64,000 nucleotides of DNA from Cryptomeria japonica (GCF_030272615.1 NC_081414.1:50807136-50871135), one strand, 5' to 3'. Counted from the stretch's first letter, positions 11,711-23,247 are shown. Notes: generated by a model not told the origin, from the letters alone. A program made the numbers and translations.

Positions 11711-12356
11711 TGGTACACTAGATACAGATGCTTTAAAAGTAGATTCCTATCTTAGGTACACTATTATCAAAACTATTTAACTCAAAAGTAGTGAGCTTAC
11801 CAATCAAAGAATCAACAGTAACCTTGTCCTTAGTAACTGACCTCAACTCTTGAATATCAAAAACCCTAATGGCATAGGCAGGCAATAGAGTTCTAAGCAT
11901 CTTACTCACAACAATATCTTCTTGTATAGTACCACCAACACTTTTGATTCCACCGACAACCTCTTTAATCCTCTGTCCATACTAAGTAATGTTTTCACCT
12001 TCCATCATTCTCATATCATCAAACTTTCCTCTAAGATTCTCTTCTTTATCCTTTTGAACACTCTTATCACCACCATAGATTAATTCTAACTTCTCCCAAG
12101 CTTCAAAATAAGTCTCTAAACCATGGACATCAATTTATTTAGTATGAGCTAGTGTACTTACTATGGCTTCCAGTGCTTGAATGTTTTCTTGTTTCTCCTT
12201 TAACTAGTCTACAGTCAGAGGGATGGTAGGAGGTACATCCTGAGTAATGACATGTTGCCAAAACTCAACACCCATACCTTTGATATATATCTTCATTTTA
12301 TCACTCCATATTCGATATTTGTCCTTATTGAATTTGGGACCCTCTTTCTTCATCAT
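11711..12356 (-). pseudogene. Unit B gag N-terminal part, broken
   Basis: A start at 12354-12356 opens MMKKEGPKF, as in unit A. Readable fragments follow in several frames (a KIYIKGMGVEFWQH-type block, then the region before the knuckle), separated by stops such as the one near 12195. It would encode the capsid-like part of Gag. Confidence 0.7.
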
Positions 12357-12411
12357 CTTCCTCAAAACTTTTCCTCAAAATGATTAACCTTTTGCACTAA
12401 GAGGACCTATT

Positions 12412-12423
12412 TCTTTGATACCA
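12412..12423 (-). promoter_or_regulatory. Primer-binding site, unit B (mutated)
   Basis: Reverse complement TGGTATCAAAGA, with two changes from the initiator tRNA-Met complement. It lies 2 bp from LTR3. Confidence 0.75.
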
Positions 12424-12425
12424 AT

Positions 12426-13974
12426 TGTGAATTTGAGGATCTAGTTAATACTAAGAGGAAGGTGAAACAGTGATAACACTAAACTGCAAACTTTCACCAA
12501 TCTAAACAATACTTCACAAAACAGTTCAAAACCAGTACAGGTAGCTAATCAAATAATCACTTAATGCAGATTTACCAAAACATTACCAGTAGAAACTTAA
12601 ATGTTCATCATTAAGAAAATATAGCAAAGACATCAAATGCATAATCCATCCACAACATGAACACAAGTATTTTTCACGTGGAAACCCAAATGGGAAAAAC
12701 CATGGAGGAATTGGTACCCACAAAATATTGCACTCTTTCACAATGCACCATGTTAAGAGCCTAGCCCGGTTAGGAGCTTTACAAAAATGCCCGGTTAAGA
12801 GAAGACCATGTTAGGATTCACCTGTTCAAGGGATTTTACAACTTATCTCTATTAGGATCTTTACCCTGTTAGAAGTAACCTCGCTGGAGGATTTAAACCC
12901 AAATTAATGAGCCACCCGGTGAAGGGATTTACAAGATCGGGCCTGTTACAACCTACCCTGTTTAGGGATTTTAATGGTGCTGCAAATCTTAGGAAACAAC
13001 ATATAAATGATCTGGACTCGGCACTTCATAGCTTGCTATTGCAGATCCTTGGTAGCTCCAATCTGTTTCTCTCATGCAGACATCTCAATCTGGTTTGGCA
13101 CACACACATTTCTCTGATCACCGACACACTTAACCTTCTCAAAATCAACCAAAATACATTTTACAATTAGGTCGGTTACAAAACCCTAACCTATAATGAA
13201 TCTACATCATAGATCATATCACATCATTAAAAAGCATTATAGATCACCATACAGATCATTACAACAAATTACAAGACAATTACAGTTTTTGAATGATCAT
13301 AACTCATCACCGCACATCGATCTAATAAGTTGTCAAACCCTTAACACATTCTGCTTAACACTTCATTGCTTCCCAAGAAATTTGATCCTTGTACATGCCA
13401 AAACAACATCCTATCTCTTCACACGGATTATGACACATCATCATCAACTTGTGAACATGAAAATAATCACTGCCATACCATAAAATATCATCAGCCAAAC
13501 AATCTTGATACCGGTTCTCAAACCCTAGCTGATTATACAATAGTCAATTACAAACTTGACTTTCGGTTCTCCAAACATGATGTGGTTCAAGTCATAGACT
13601 CATTATGATGTCATAAGCATACATTCCAAACTGCAATACCTGACTCAACATGGATCTCTACCACAACCATCTCCTTCACTATTCCTGCTTACCGATTCAC
13701 TGTCACTAGATAGTTTTGCTTTCCAACTTAATTCAATTCAATCCATTACTGGTTAGACTTAACCAGTACACTTAGATGACATACCAAGCATAAAAAAATA
13801 TGGATAAATTTGGTTGCCATCAATGACAACACAAATAATTGATCATCATATCATAGTTATATCATCACCAACAGTCCATCAATATATCACAACCAACAGT
13901 CCTTTAATATATTATCACCAACAGTCCTTTACCGATACACCACCATCTCCATCAGTTATGCCAACATGCCAACA
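12426..13974 (-). repeat. LTR3 of the copia array, shared by units B and C
   Basis: 1,549 bp, from TGTGAATTTGAGG to ATGCCAACA on the plus strand. The G-run is interrupted (AGAGGAAGGTGAA). The hairpin motif is at 12677-12705. Three copies of the U3 short repeat lie at about 13861-13935. The 40-bp repeat block is at about 12740-12970. Confidence 0.87.
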
Positions 13975-13986
13975 ATCTCCCCCTTT
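13975..13986 (-). promoter_or_regulatory. Polypurine tract, unit C
   Basis: ATCTCCCCCTTT follows LTR3 (AAAGGGGGAGAT on the element strand). The same sequence flanks the 3' LTRs of F2 and F3. Confidence 0.78.
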
Positions 13987-14275
13987 GGCATTGATGGCAA
14001 AACTAAAAATTGCAACACCAAAATCTCATCATGAAACTTGTTATGTCTGATGTACATTACTATCTGGTCATCAATTCTATTCCTTTGCTCTTTATTGATC
14101 TTCTCCCCCTATCATATTTCTTCTCCCCCTTTGACAACAATGCCAAAGGTGCAAAGGCATCCTTTGTCATCATCTCAGCTACTCCCTTTGAGGAGTAGCC
14201 CAATTCTCATGAATCCATAATGAAAGATATTCAATGAGTCCACTAGATTGATTCTTCACCAGCATACTAGTTGGT

Positions 14276-14819
14276 CTAGGGTAGGGGTACAACCCCTAAC
14301 TTACCTTTGAGATATTCAAAGGTAGCATTAGGTAACAACTTATTAAATATATCTTCTAACTTCTCTTTACTTGATACATACTCCAATCTCACTTTCTTTT
14401 CCTGCACTCTTTCTCTAAGAAAATGATACTTCAATTCAATATGTTTAGTCCTTGCATGCAGTACCGGGTTCTTAGAAATGTTTATAGCACTAGTGTTATC
14501 ACAATGTATAATCATTGGTTCTGTCATATCTTGCTTCAATCCTTCCAAGACTTGTCTCATCCATATAGCTTGTGTACAATTCATGGATGCAACCACATAT
14601 TCTGCTTCAGTTGTAGATTGAGATTTGCAAGTTTGTTTCTTACTGGTCCAAGATACCATTCTACCACCTAGAAAGAATGCACCACCAGTTGTGCTCTTTC
14701 GGTCATCTATTGCCCAATCAGCATCAGTGAATACCTTTAAAGAAAAATTGCCTCTATATGGATATCATAATCCATAATCAATTGTCCTCTAAGATATCTG
14801 AATATCCTCTTCACTATCA
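14276..14819 (-). pseudogene. Unit C RNase H and polyprotein end
   Basis: The 127-codon stretch 14276-14659 holds the Glu-containing QSTTEAEY, the Asp-containing IIHCDNTSA and the HARTKHIELKYHF block, and ends GVVPLP with a stop that is slightly early relative to units A and B. The first Asp region is in the preceding, broken segment (14660-14819). Confidence 0.82.
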
Positions 14820-15239
14820 TCATATGTGTCTCCTTAATCTTGCTACTATACCAATTGCATGGGCAATATCCGGTCTACTATGAACAACATAGTGCAATTT
14901 TCCAATCATGGACTTATATTCCTTCTCATCCACTGAGGATGAATCATCTTCTTTTGATAATCTGCAATTGGTAACCATAGATGATCCAACTGTTTTATAG
15001 TCTTCCATTCCAAAGGTATTTAACACTTCCTTCACATACTTGGATTGATAGATAAAAATTCCACCTTTCAGTTGTTGGACCTACAATCCAATGAAGTTTT
15101 TTATCTCACCTATAAGAGACATCTCAAATTCATTCTTCATCTCATCTGCAAAAGTCATACCCATATCATGATTTCCTCTAAATATGATATCATCAACAAA
15201 TACTTCTGCAATCAACATCTTGTCTCCTTCAGTCTTTAA
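14820..15239 (-). pseudogene. Unit C reverse transcriptase active site and connection
   Basis: VFVDDIIF is readable near 15180-15215. The following segment changes frame, and 14820-15035 encodes the connection region (KEVLNTFGMEDYK, DEKEYKSMIGKLHY). A short deletion near 14836 removes the linker found in A and B after the GIVARF-type block. Confidence 0.75.
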
Positions 15240-15833
15240 ATAAATATTGCTATCCTCATTGGTTCTCTGAAATCATATCTTTATTAGATGTGCATGAAGT
15301 CTTTTAAACCATTCCCTTGGTGCTTGCTTCAATCCATATAATACCTTATGCAGTTTGCATATCATATCCCTATGTTCTGACAATGAAAACCCATCTAGTT
15401 GTTCAATATACACCTCTTCTTCAAGAATACCATTCAGAAATGTTGACTTTACATCCATTTGATAGACTTTGAAACCTTTAAAAGATGCAAATTTAAGTAT
15501 CATTCTAACTCCTTCAAGCCTAGAAACCAATGCAAATGTCTTTCCATAATCTTCACCTTCTTCTTGTGCATACCCTTTACATACTAGTCTTGCCTTGTTT
15601 CTAACAACTTCTCCATCTTCATTCAACTTCTTTATAAATACCCACTTTGTACCAATCACATTTTTATCATCGGGTCTAGGAACAAGTGACCAAGAGTTAT
15701 TTTTCTCAATCTGATTAAGTTCTTCATTCATTGCATTTAACCAGTCATCATCCTTAAGAGCTTCTTTAACTGTCTTTGGTTCAACTATAGAAATCAGACA
15801 AGAGATTTCTCTGATTTTCCTTCTAGTTTGCAC
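15240..15833 (-). pseudogene. Unit C reverse transcriptase, N-terminal two thirds
   Basis: A 186-codon open frame (15273-15833) carries the whole front of copia RT: the TKWVFIKKLN segment, VRNKARLVCKGYAQEE, QMDVKSTFLNGILEEEVYIEQ, and YGLKQAPREWF. This is the most complete RT front in the array, and shows what units A and B lost. The frame ends after HLIKI at 15273. Confidence 0.83.
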
Positions 15834-15989
15834 TCCAACATTCTTGTCACCTATTATCTGGTCTTTAGAATGATTTAACCTTACATATCTAGGAATTACC
15901 TATTATGATTCAATAACCTCTTCTTGTTCTTCATCTTCTTCATCTACCAATTGAGCATCTTCATCTGCACTATTCTTCTCAACATCCTT

Positions 15990-16805
15990 CTACACACCTG
16001 GTTCAATAAACACAAGTTTTTGTTGATCATCTGTTGGATCAAATTTGCTAGTATCATCAGTTTTATCAAGAAATTCATCAATTTTTATATTCACACTCTC
16101 CACAATCTTCTTTGTTCTTTTGTTGTAACACTTGAAAGCTTTTCTCTTAGTGTAGTAGCCAAGAAATTTTCCTTCATCACTTTTAGCGTCAAATTTACCA
16201 ATATAATCATCTCTTTTTATAACACATATGTTGCCAAAAAATTTGAAGTAACTAACACTAGGAGTTCTATCATACCATGACTCATAGGGTGTCTTGTCAT
16301 TACCTTTCTTAACAAGTGCCTGGTTCAATCTGTATACAGCAGTGTTGACTGCTTCTCTCCAAAACATCTTAGGTACATCTCCTTGTATCAGCATAGTCCT
16401 TGTTGCTTCAACAATGGTTCAGTTTCTCCTTTCTGCAATTTCATTATGTTATGGTGTCCTTGGAGTAGATAACTACCTCTTTATTCCACTTTCATCAAAA
16501 TATCTCACAAACTCATCGGATATAAACTCTCCAACCCAATCATATCTCAGCCACTTAAGATTCTCACCAGTTTCCTTTCTTAGTAAGGCCTCGAATGCCT
16601 TGAACTTGCTGAAAGCTTCTAACTTTTCCTTCAGAAAAGTAACCCACATCATTCTAGAAAAATCATCAATAAATATCATGAAATACTTGTCACCATAAAA
16701 ACTTCTAGTCCTCATAGGACCACATAATTCAGTGTGCACCAAATCTAGAACATGCTCAGAAGAAAAATATGTGCTCTTAAAAGAAGATGCAGTCATCTTA
16801 CCCAA
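15990..16805 (-). pseudogene. Unit C integrase core and C-terminal domain, broken
   Basis: The core is read at 16473-16805. The first catalytic Asp is Glu (LVHTELCGP), the second Asp is kept (LRYDWVGEF), and the stretch with the catalytic Glu (16395-16472) is frameshifted. The C-terminal domain follows at 15990-16394 (134 codons), ending in an acidic linker. Unlike A and B, this unit has no stop at the acidic linker just after. Confidence 0.8.
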
Positions 16806-17090
16806 CTAACATTCTTTACACAACACATTGTCTAGTTTAACAAGTTGTGCCATACCTCTCACCATACTAGATTTGCTGACCTTAACCACATTAACAAAGT
16901 TCACATGGCAAAATCTTATATGCCATAACCAGTAATCTTCAACCTTAGCAACCAAACAACTGTTCACATTAGCATTTAGATGGAATAAGTTACCTTTAGT
17001 TTTCTTACCAGTAGCAATCAGATCTCCTTTGCATCCTAAGATCCTGCAAACTCCACTCTTAAACTCAAGAGGATAACTTTTGTCATTCAA
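16806..17090 (-). pseudogene. Unit C gag-pre-integrase and HHCC region
   Basis: Carries the linker plus the integrase zinc-binding domain: HIRFCHVNF supplies the His pair and VLCKEC the Cys pair. The stop after CKEC at 16806 (TAG, where A and B read CGA or CGG) is a C-to-T change. Confidence 0.78.
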
Positions 17091-17351
17091 CTAACCAACA
17101 CTCAACAAGTTATGTTTTAAACCTTCAACCCAGAATATATCATCAGCATTGCTTGTACCATTCAAAGAGATAGAACCTTTACCTTTAACCATACAAGTTG
17201 AATTGTTTCCAAATCTTACTACATTGCCATCAAATTCTTTAAGAGAAATAAACGTGTTCTTATCACCAGTCATGTGGTGTGAGCAACCACTATCAATAAT
17301 CCATTCATCACTATTATAAATGTGAGATACTAAAGCCTTCTTATCAAACAT
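17091..17351 (-). pseudogene. Unit C aspartic protease
   Basis: An open stretch of 86 codons holds WIIDSGCSHHMTG with the catalytic DSG and continues through the region shared with unit A. Closed by TAG near 17091 (LLSVG then stop; CAG in unit B). Confidence 0.8.
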
Positions 17352-18352
17352 ATCTTCCTTAACAGCAACAAAAACAATCTCCTCATTGTCTTCATCCTCA
17401 GATTCCTCATTAGTGGAACCTTATCAACTGCAACATAACATTGTTTCTTTGCTTTTCCCTTATATTTTCTAAACTTTTCCTTTTGATCATTATTACAATA
17501 GTGTGGAGCAATGTGTCCTATCTTGTTACAAGAGAATCATTTGAGAGGAAACTTACCTTTGTACTTACCATTGCCTCTAAGAAGTCTTTTAGCCAATAGA
17601 GCTTCAAATTCCATCAGATTACCTTCAGCATCCACATTAGCTTTACTACCACCAAGATTTCTTAACTTGCATTCATGACTTTGACAAACATCTGGTCCTT
17701 TTCTCATCGGTACACTAGATACAAATGCTTTAAAAGCAGATTTTTTCTTAGGTACACTCTTATCAAAACTATTTAATTCAAAAGCAATGAGCTTACCAAT
17801 CAAAGAATCAATAGTAACCTTATCCTTAGTAACTATCCTCAACTCTTGAATAGAAGACACTCTAATGGCATAGGAAGGCAATAGAGTTCTAAGCATCTTA
17901 CTCACAATAGTGGCTTCTTCTATAGTACCACCAGCACTTTTGATTCCACTGATAACCTCTTTAATCCTCTATCCATACTAAGTAATATTTGTACCTTCCA
18001 TCATTCTCATATCATCAAACTTTCCTCTAAGACTCTCTTCTTTATCCTTTTGAACATGCTTATCACCACTATAGATTAATTATAACTTCTCCCAAACTTC
18101 AAAAGCATACTCTAAACCATGGACATCAATATATTCAGTATCGACCAATGTACTTACTATGGCTTCCAGTGCTTGAATTTTTTGTTGTTGCTCCTTTAAC
18201 TGATCTGCAGTTAGAGGACCCGTAGGAGGTACATACTGAGTAATAACATGCTACCAAAACTAAACACCCATAACTTTGATATATATCTTCATTCTATCAC
18301 TCCATATCTAGTAGTTGTCCTTAGTGAATTTGGGACACTCTTTCGTCGTCAT
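17352..18352 (-). pseudogene. Unit C gag, broken
   Basis: The start at 18350-18352 opens MTTKECPKFTKDNY. A 122-codon stretch (17537-17905) carries the central Gag region. The CCHC knuckle near 17480-17535 has lost its first Cys to a TGA and its last Cys is shifted, so nucleic-acid binding would fail. Indels change frame between the knuckle and the protease. Confidence 0.75.
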
Positions 18353-18406
18353 CTTCCTCGGATCTTTTCCTCAAGCGGTTAAGCTTTTGCACAAAGAGGA
18401 CCTAAT

Positions 18407-18418
18407 GCTTTGATACCA
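18407..18418 (-). promoter_or_regulatory. Primer-binding site, unit C
   Basis: Reverse complement TGGTATCAAAGC, one change from the initiator tRNA-Met complement. It lies 2 bp from LTR4. Confidence 0.8.
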
Positions 18419-18420
18419 AT

Positions 18421-19968
18421 TGTTAATGTGAGGATCTGGTTAACACTGAGAGGGGGGGTGAAATAGTGATAACAGTAAACTGCAAACTGTCACCAATCTG
18501 AACAATACTTCACAAAATAGTTCAAAACCAGTACCGATAGTTGATCAAACAATCACTTAATGCGATTTACCAAAACATTATCGGTAGCAACTTAAGTGTT
18601 CATCATTAAAAAAATATAGAAGAGACATCAAATGCTTATTCCATCCACAACATGAACACAAGGATTTTTCATGTGGAAACCCAAATGGGAAAAACCACGG
18701 TGGGAATTGGTACCCACAAAATATTGCTCTTTTGGAATGTGCCCTATTAGGAGCCTAGCCCGGTTAGGAGATTTACAACAATGCCTGGTTAAGAGAATAC
18801 CCTGTTAGGAGTCACCCAATCAAGGGATTTTACAACTTAGCTCTATTAGAAGCTTTACCCTATTAGGTGTAACCTCTCTGGAGGATTTAAACCCAAATTA
18901 ATGAGCCACCCAGTGAAGGGATTTGCAAGATCAATTCTGTTAGAACCTACCCGATTAAGGGATTTTAATGTTGTTGCAACTGTTAGGAAACAACAGATAA
19001 ATGATCTAAACTCAGCACTTCATAGCTTTCTATTATAGATCCTTGTCATCTCCAACCTTCTTCTCTCATGCAGATATCTCAATCTAGTTTGGCACACACA
19101 CACTTCTTTGATCACCAACACACTTAACCTTCTCAAACTCAACCTAAATACATTTTACAATTAGGTCAGTTACAAAACCCTAACCTATAATGAATCTACA
19201 TCATAGATCATATCATATCATTACAAGTCATTACAGATCATCATATAGATCATTACAACAAATTACAAGACAATTACAGTCATTGAATGATCATAACTCA
19301 TCACCGCACATCGATCAAATAAGTTATCAAACCCTTAACACATTCTACTGAGCACTTCACTGCTTCCGAAGAAAATCGATCCTTGTACATTCTAAAATAA
19401 CATCTTATCTCTTCACATGGATTCTAACACATCATCATCAACTTATGAACATGAAAAGAATCACCACCAAACCATAAAACATCACCAGTCAAAGGATCTT
19501 GATACCAGTTCTCAAACCCTAGTTGATTATACAACAGTCAATTAGAAACTTGACTTTCGGTTCTCTAAACATGATGCAGTTCAATTAATAGACTCATTAT
19601 GATGTCATAAGCACACATTCCAAATTGGAACACTTGACTCAACATGGATCTCTACCACAACCATCTCCTTCACTATTCCTGCTTACCGGTTCACTATCAC
19701 TAGGGAGTTTTTCTTTCCAACTTAATTCAATTCAATCCATTAACGGTTAGACTTAAGTAGTAGACTTAGATGACATACCAAGCATAAAAAAATAGGGATA
19801 AATATGGTTGCAATCAATGACAACACAAATAATTGATCATCATATCATAGTTATATTATCACCAATAGTCCACCAATATATCATCACCAACAGTCCTTTA
19901 ATATATCATCACCAACAATCCTTTACCGGTACACCATCATCTCCATCAGTTATGCCAACATGCCAACA
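18421..19968 (-). repeat. LTR4 of the copia array (5' LTR of unit C)
   Basis: 1,548 bp, beginning TGTTAATGTGAGG and ending ATGCCAACA; unrelated sequence starts right after it. It holds the best preserved hairpin (18671-18700), an intact GAGAGGGGGGG run near 18448, and three U3 short repeats (about 19853-19925). Being the outermost 5' LTR of the minus-strand array, it would have carried the promoter of the whole array. I cannot place a TATA box with confidence. Confidence 0.88.
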
Positions 19969-19973
19969 TTCAC
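19969..19973. repeat. Right target-site duplication of the copia array
   Basis: TTCAC follows the last LTR base and is the partner of TCCAC at 267-271. No such duplication flanks the two inner LTRs. Confidence 0.65.
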
Positions 19974-20084
19974 TTGACAAAAATGTATGGCCATTTCTCA
20001 CACTACCTTACAACGACCCTTAGATTTCGTTCTCCGTGTGGGAGAAAATTGGAGATGTGAAAGCTCAAAAAATAGGAAAGACTG

Positions 20085-20347
20085 TGGTGGACTAAAATTG
20101 TTGAAGTGTTAGTGAGGGCTCTACCTATCCTAGTAGTGCCATTGGTTGTGGGATAGCTAGAGGAGGATGACCATGAGGATTGAATTGAATTGAATTGAAT
20201 GAATTTAATTATGTCTATGAGATTGTTAAAGTGTTTGTGAGGGCTCTTTCTGATTGAGTAGTACCATTGGTTGTGGGATAGCTAAAGAAGGATGACCATT
20301 TGGATAGAACTGAATTGAATTGAATGATTTTGATAACGTCCACAAGA
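20085..20347. repeat. About 130-bp tandem duplication with GAATT microsatellite
   Basis: Two adjacent units (about 20085-20221 and 20222-20347) share GTGAGGGCTCT, CCATTGGTTGTGGGATAGCT and AGGATGACCAT, and each ends in a (TGAAT)n tract. They are diverged by several substitutions. No coding function is visible. Confidence 0.6.
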
Positions 20348-20470
20348 TAGGGCAGTCTAAGGGACTAAAAGAGTTAGCATTAATCCACTTTCATGTTTCT
20401 ATGTTGACTCAATAGTATGAAGCCTTGTCTCCTCAAAGATCTCATTCAAACTCTCCACCTATAAAATATT

Positions 20471-20680
20471 TCAAAACCTATTGTGAATGTCCTCATATGC
20501 TGCACAATCAAGAATGAAGTGTCGTTCAGTTTCAACCACCCCTTTGTTGTAGAAAATGCAGATTTGTTCTTTCCAAACTTCCTTGGAGACTATCCATCCC
20601 ATCCCATATCTGAGATGATGAGACCCAGTCCTAAGTTGAGCAACTAAAATCTTTGCTTTTCCTTTAATTGTGGCCTTCAA
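20471..20680 (-). pseudogene. C-terminal fragment of a second LINE-type ORF2
   Basis: A 69-codon frame includes QLRTGSHHLRYG, then a metal-binding-like KEQICIFYNKG and ETERHFILDC. This Cys/His arrangement ending in an HFxxxC pattern is typical of the tail of non-LTR reverse transcriptases. Neither RT nor endonuclease is nearby, so this is a 3' fragment. Similar but unreadable sequence continues to about 20400. The family name is uncertain. Confidence 0.55.
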
Positions 20681-20699
20681 ATAATCTTTCTTGTCGTGT

Positions 20700-21368
20700 T
20701 CCCACTAGGGGTTGAACTCTTTAGTATAGTGTGTTTTTTTTGGACCAAATTATTTTGTCCACATGACAATCCTAAATTTTTCTAACACATTTTTTTATCT
20801 CTTCATTGGTATTAGGACATTTGTGTAAACAGAGTGGTGGTTTAGAACTGTTGATACAGATGTTTCAAGAGCTAGTGTGTTTTACTTGTTTTCGTTGAAG
20901 TGTTTGCAAGGATTATAGGAGGTTTATGTTGTTGGGTTCATCTTTTTTTTTACTCGTGAGGCTTTTTTGTGTGGATTATAATGGTTTCTTCCTATAAGCA
21001 TGTACTCAATATTAGTGTCGATAGTTTATGTTTAAAAAATTATAAATTTTATCTTATTTCTAAAAAAGGTTAAATTTGTTGTGATATAATATTACTTATT
21101 AAAAATACAATATAGTATAAAAATTAATTATTAAGAGATATTTAAAAGAAAATAAATTATTTTATTTTTTAATGTTTAAAATACATTAATATTTACATAC
21201 AAATTTTAAAACCGTTATTTTATATCATCTTTAATTTTTTAACAAGTTGTTTGTTACAAGTTACAAAATGTGATTTTTTTTTTTTTAAAAACCTTATCTT
21301 GATTCTCACACTTAAGTAAAAATTGGAACACACTATTTCACCCCCACACTTTTTTTATGTATTGATCT
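20700..21368. other. AT-rich spacer, no gene seen
   Basis: Long A/T tracts, poly-T runs (for example 21272-21284) and no open frame or repeat pair that I can identify. Confidence 0.5.
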
Positions 21369-22620
21369 TGTAGACACTCAAAATTGGTCATCACTCTTGT
21401 GTAGTTAACCTAATTTTTAACATGTCGTCCATGTCACATTTGATTTTCATCATATGTTGACATTATGTCATTCTTCTAATTTAAATTTTCTATTTTCCTA
21501 ATCAATTAAATCATTTCATCATTAATCATTAATTTCCTAACATTAATTGAATAATCTTTATTATTTGATTAAGTTCAATCCAACTTTAATTAAATAATCT
21601 TTGTTATTTAATTAAATTCAATTTCATTTTCCTCATAATTGAATAATTTCTTTAAATTATTTAATTAGCTAATTCTTTCATCATAATTAAATAAATTTCT
21701 ATTTATTTAATAAAATCTTAATTATCTTCTTCTAAAAATCAAGAATGGAAACAAATCTTTATTTGTTTTTATTTAATTAATTTAATTTCTAATTATCCTC
21801 ATCCAAATTCAAAAATGGCAATAAATCAAGAAAATGATTTAAAAATTAAAATAAATCATTATCCATTTTAAATAAATTATTTTTTCATATTCTCCCAATT
21901 TTAAAAAATGGAAAGTATGTCATCATCTGCTTTATATGATTTTCAAAAATCATTATCATATCTTCCTAAAAACTGAAAATGAAAATAACCAGTTAGCTCT
22001 GATTTTCTTGATTTATCTTCTTGGAAAATATCTCTTTAATCTCAATTTAAAATTCAAAAAGGAGATATGTCGAGTCAAAATCCGCTTTATGCCATCTTTT
22101 TTAATCCATCTTGATTCTCCAATCAATCTCAATTTCTCTATAAATTTATCCCTTTTCTCATTGATTTTTAACCACGCTTCGAGTATCCTTATGTTGTCTA
22201 ATTTTCTATCAATTTCATCATTATCTTGCTTGCAACACATTTGCTTTGTAGGTGGCATCCATAAATTTGAAGGAGAAACAAGGACAATGGAGGTCAATTG
22301 AAGGAGATTGTATTTGGTTTGCATTTCTTTTTTATATTTTATCTTCAATTCCTTCATTGAATGTATTAGGATTTCTTTTCATTGCAATTTAGATTTGTGG
22401 TTAGCTAATTGATATTGCTTTGATGTTTGCCCAAATTCCTAGTTACAGATCCTTATTTGTCCTTACATGCACTTTCATGCATTTGCACTTGTTCCTACCT
22501 TATTTACATCTATTCACATGCACCTAATCCTTATTAGCATGCACTTCATGAACCTAATCTTCACCTTGAGATTCTATATTCCTCATCCTAGGCCAATCTT
22601 GCAACAAGTAGGTTTTATTA
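21369..22620 (+). repeat. Possible gypsy-type LTR fragment
   Basis: TGTAGACACTCAAAATTGG at 21369 has the look of the 5' end of some plant gypsy LTRs. It is followed by repetitive AATTAAAT-rich sequence and then a less AT-rich part with CCTTG/CACTTCATG stretches. No second copy, PBS or target duplication is visible in the window, and the right limit is a guess. Overlapping frames at 21936-22357 on both strands are low-complexity and not taken as genes. Confidence 0.25.
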
Positions 22621-23247
22621 CCATCCTTTTCTACTAGCCATTAAACGTGAACTTGGCACATTCTTATGTAGCTCTTGTCATGTTTTAATGTTTAAAGACA
22701 TTGATATGAGCATTAAAAAATATCTACTTGAAGTATCCTAGCTCCATCAAATGTCCTATGCAACTGCAAGGGGAATTATTAGTAGCATATAGATTTTGAG
22801 CACTACTTACATTAGATTTTGCATTTAGATCATTGCATTCTCACTTGTGGCTAATAAGAGCATGAACCTTGCAGCTCAAAAATTTCCCCAAGGAATTTTT
22901 AAATACCACCATCCTTTACACACCAATAAAGAGTAAGAATAACAATAGTTTAGTTTTACTGGGGAAGTTGGGTTGTTCACCTTGTATGATGATTGTAATA
23001 TAAAGTATACCTAAGGTATTTAGGAATGTGTGCATCACATTGGTTAGATATTCTTGGAGAAAATTTGTATGTTGTCTGTAACATTGGGATAAATATTTCA
23101 CATGGCTTGCATATTAGAAAAATATTCAATATTGGGAAAACCTCATACTAAAAGGGAAAATATATTACCAAAATGTAAATGAGGGGGACATGGTTTATGC
23201 AATATAACTTAGTGGTTTTGTGCAAATGTGCTTCTATACAAGAAAAT
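22621..23247. other. Intergenic sequence, nothing recognised
   Basis: Moderately AT-rich. It contains one short minus-strand frame (22916-23101) without family features. It ends in AAAAT (23243-23247), the left target duplication of element E. Confidence 0.5.

Larger units (their letters stand above)
272..19968 (-). mobile_element. Tandem Ty1/copia array: four LTRs sharing three internal regions (A, B, C)
   Basis: Four LTRs (272-1764, 6522-8027, 12426-13974, 18421-19968) alternate with three internal regions, each with a tRNA-iMet type primer site next to the right LTR and a polypurine tract next to the left LTR. Domain order on the minus strand is gag, CCHC knuckle, protease, gag-pre-integrase, integrase, reverse transcriptase, RNase H, which defines the copia superfamily. 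Target duplications exist only at the outermost ends: TCCAC (267-271) and TTCAC (19969-19973), differing by one transition. Inner LTRs are shared by neighbouring units. This is what unequal recombination between LTRs produces, rather than three independent insertions. All three units are inactivated by stops and frameshifts. Confidence 0.9.

Noticed and set aside
19969-20200. A hAT-transposase-like fragment (a WW-containing frame near 20080)
   Set aside because: The match is a few residues in one of several broken frames; nothing else of a hAT transposase is present.
21936-22357. Overlapping frames of 114-121 codons on both strands
   Set aside because: AT-rich, low-complexity sequence; the two frames mirror each other and show no motif.
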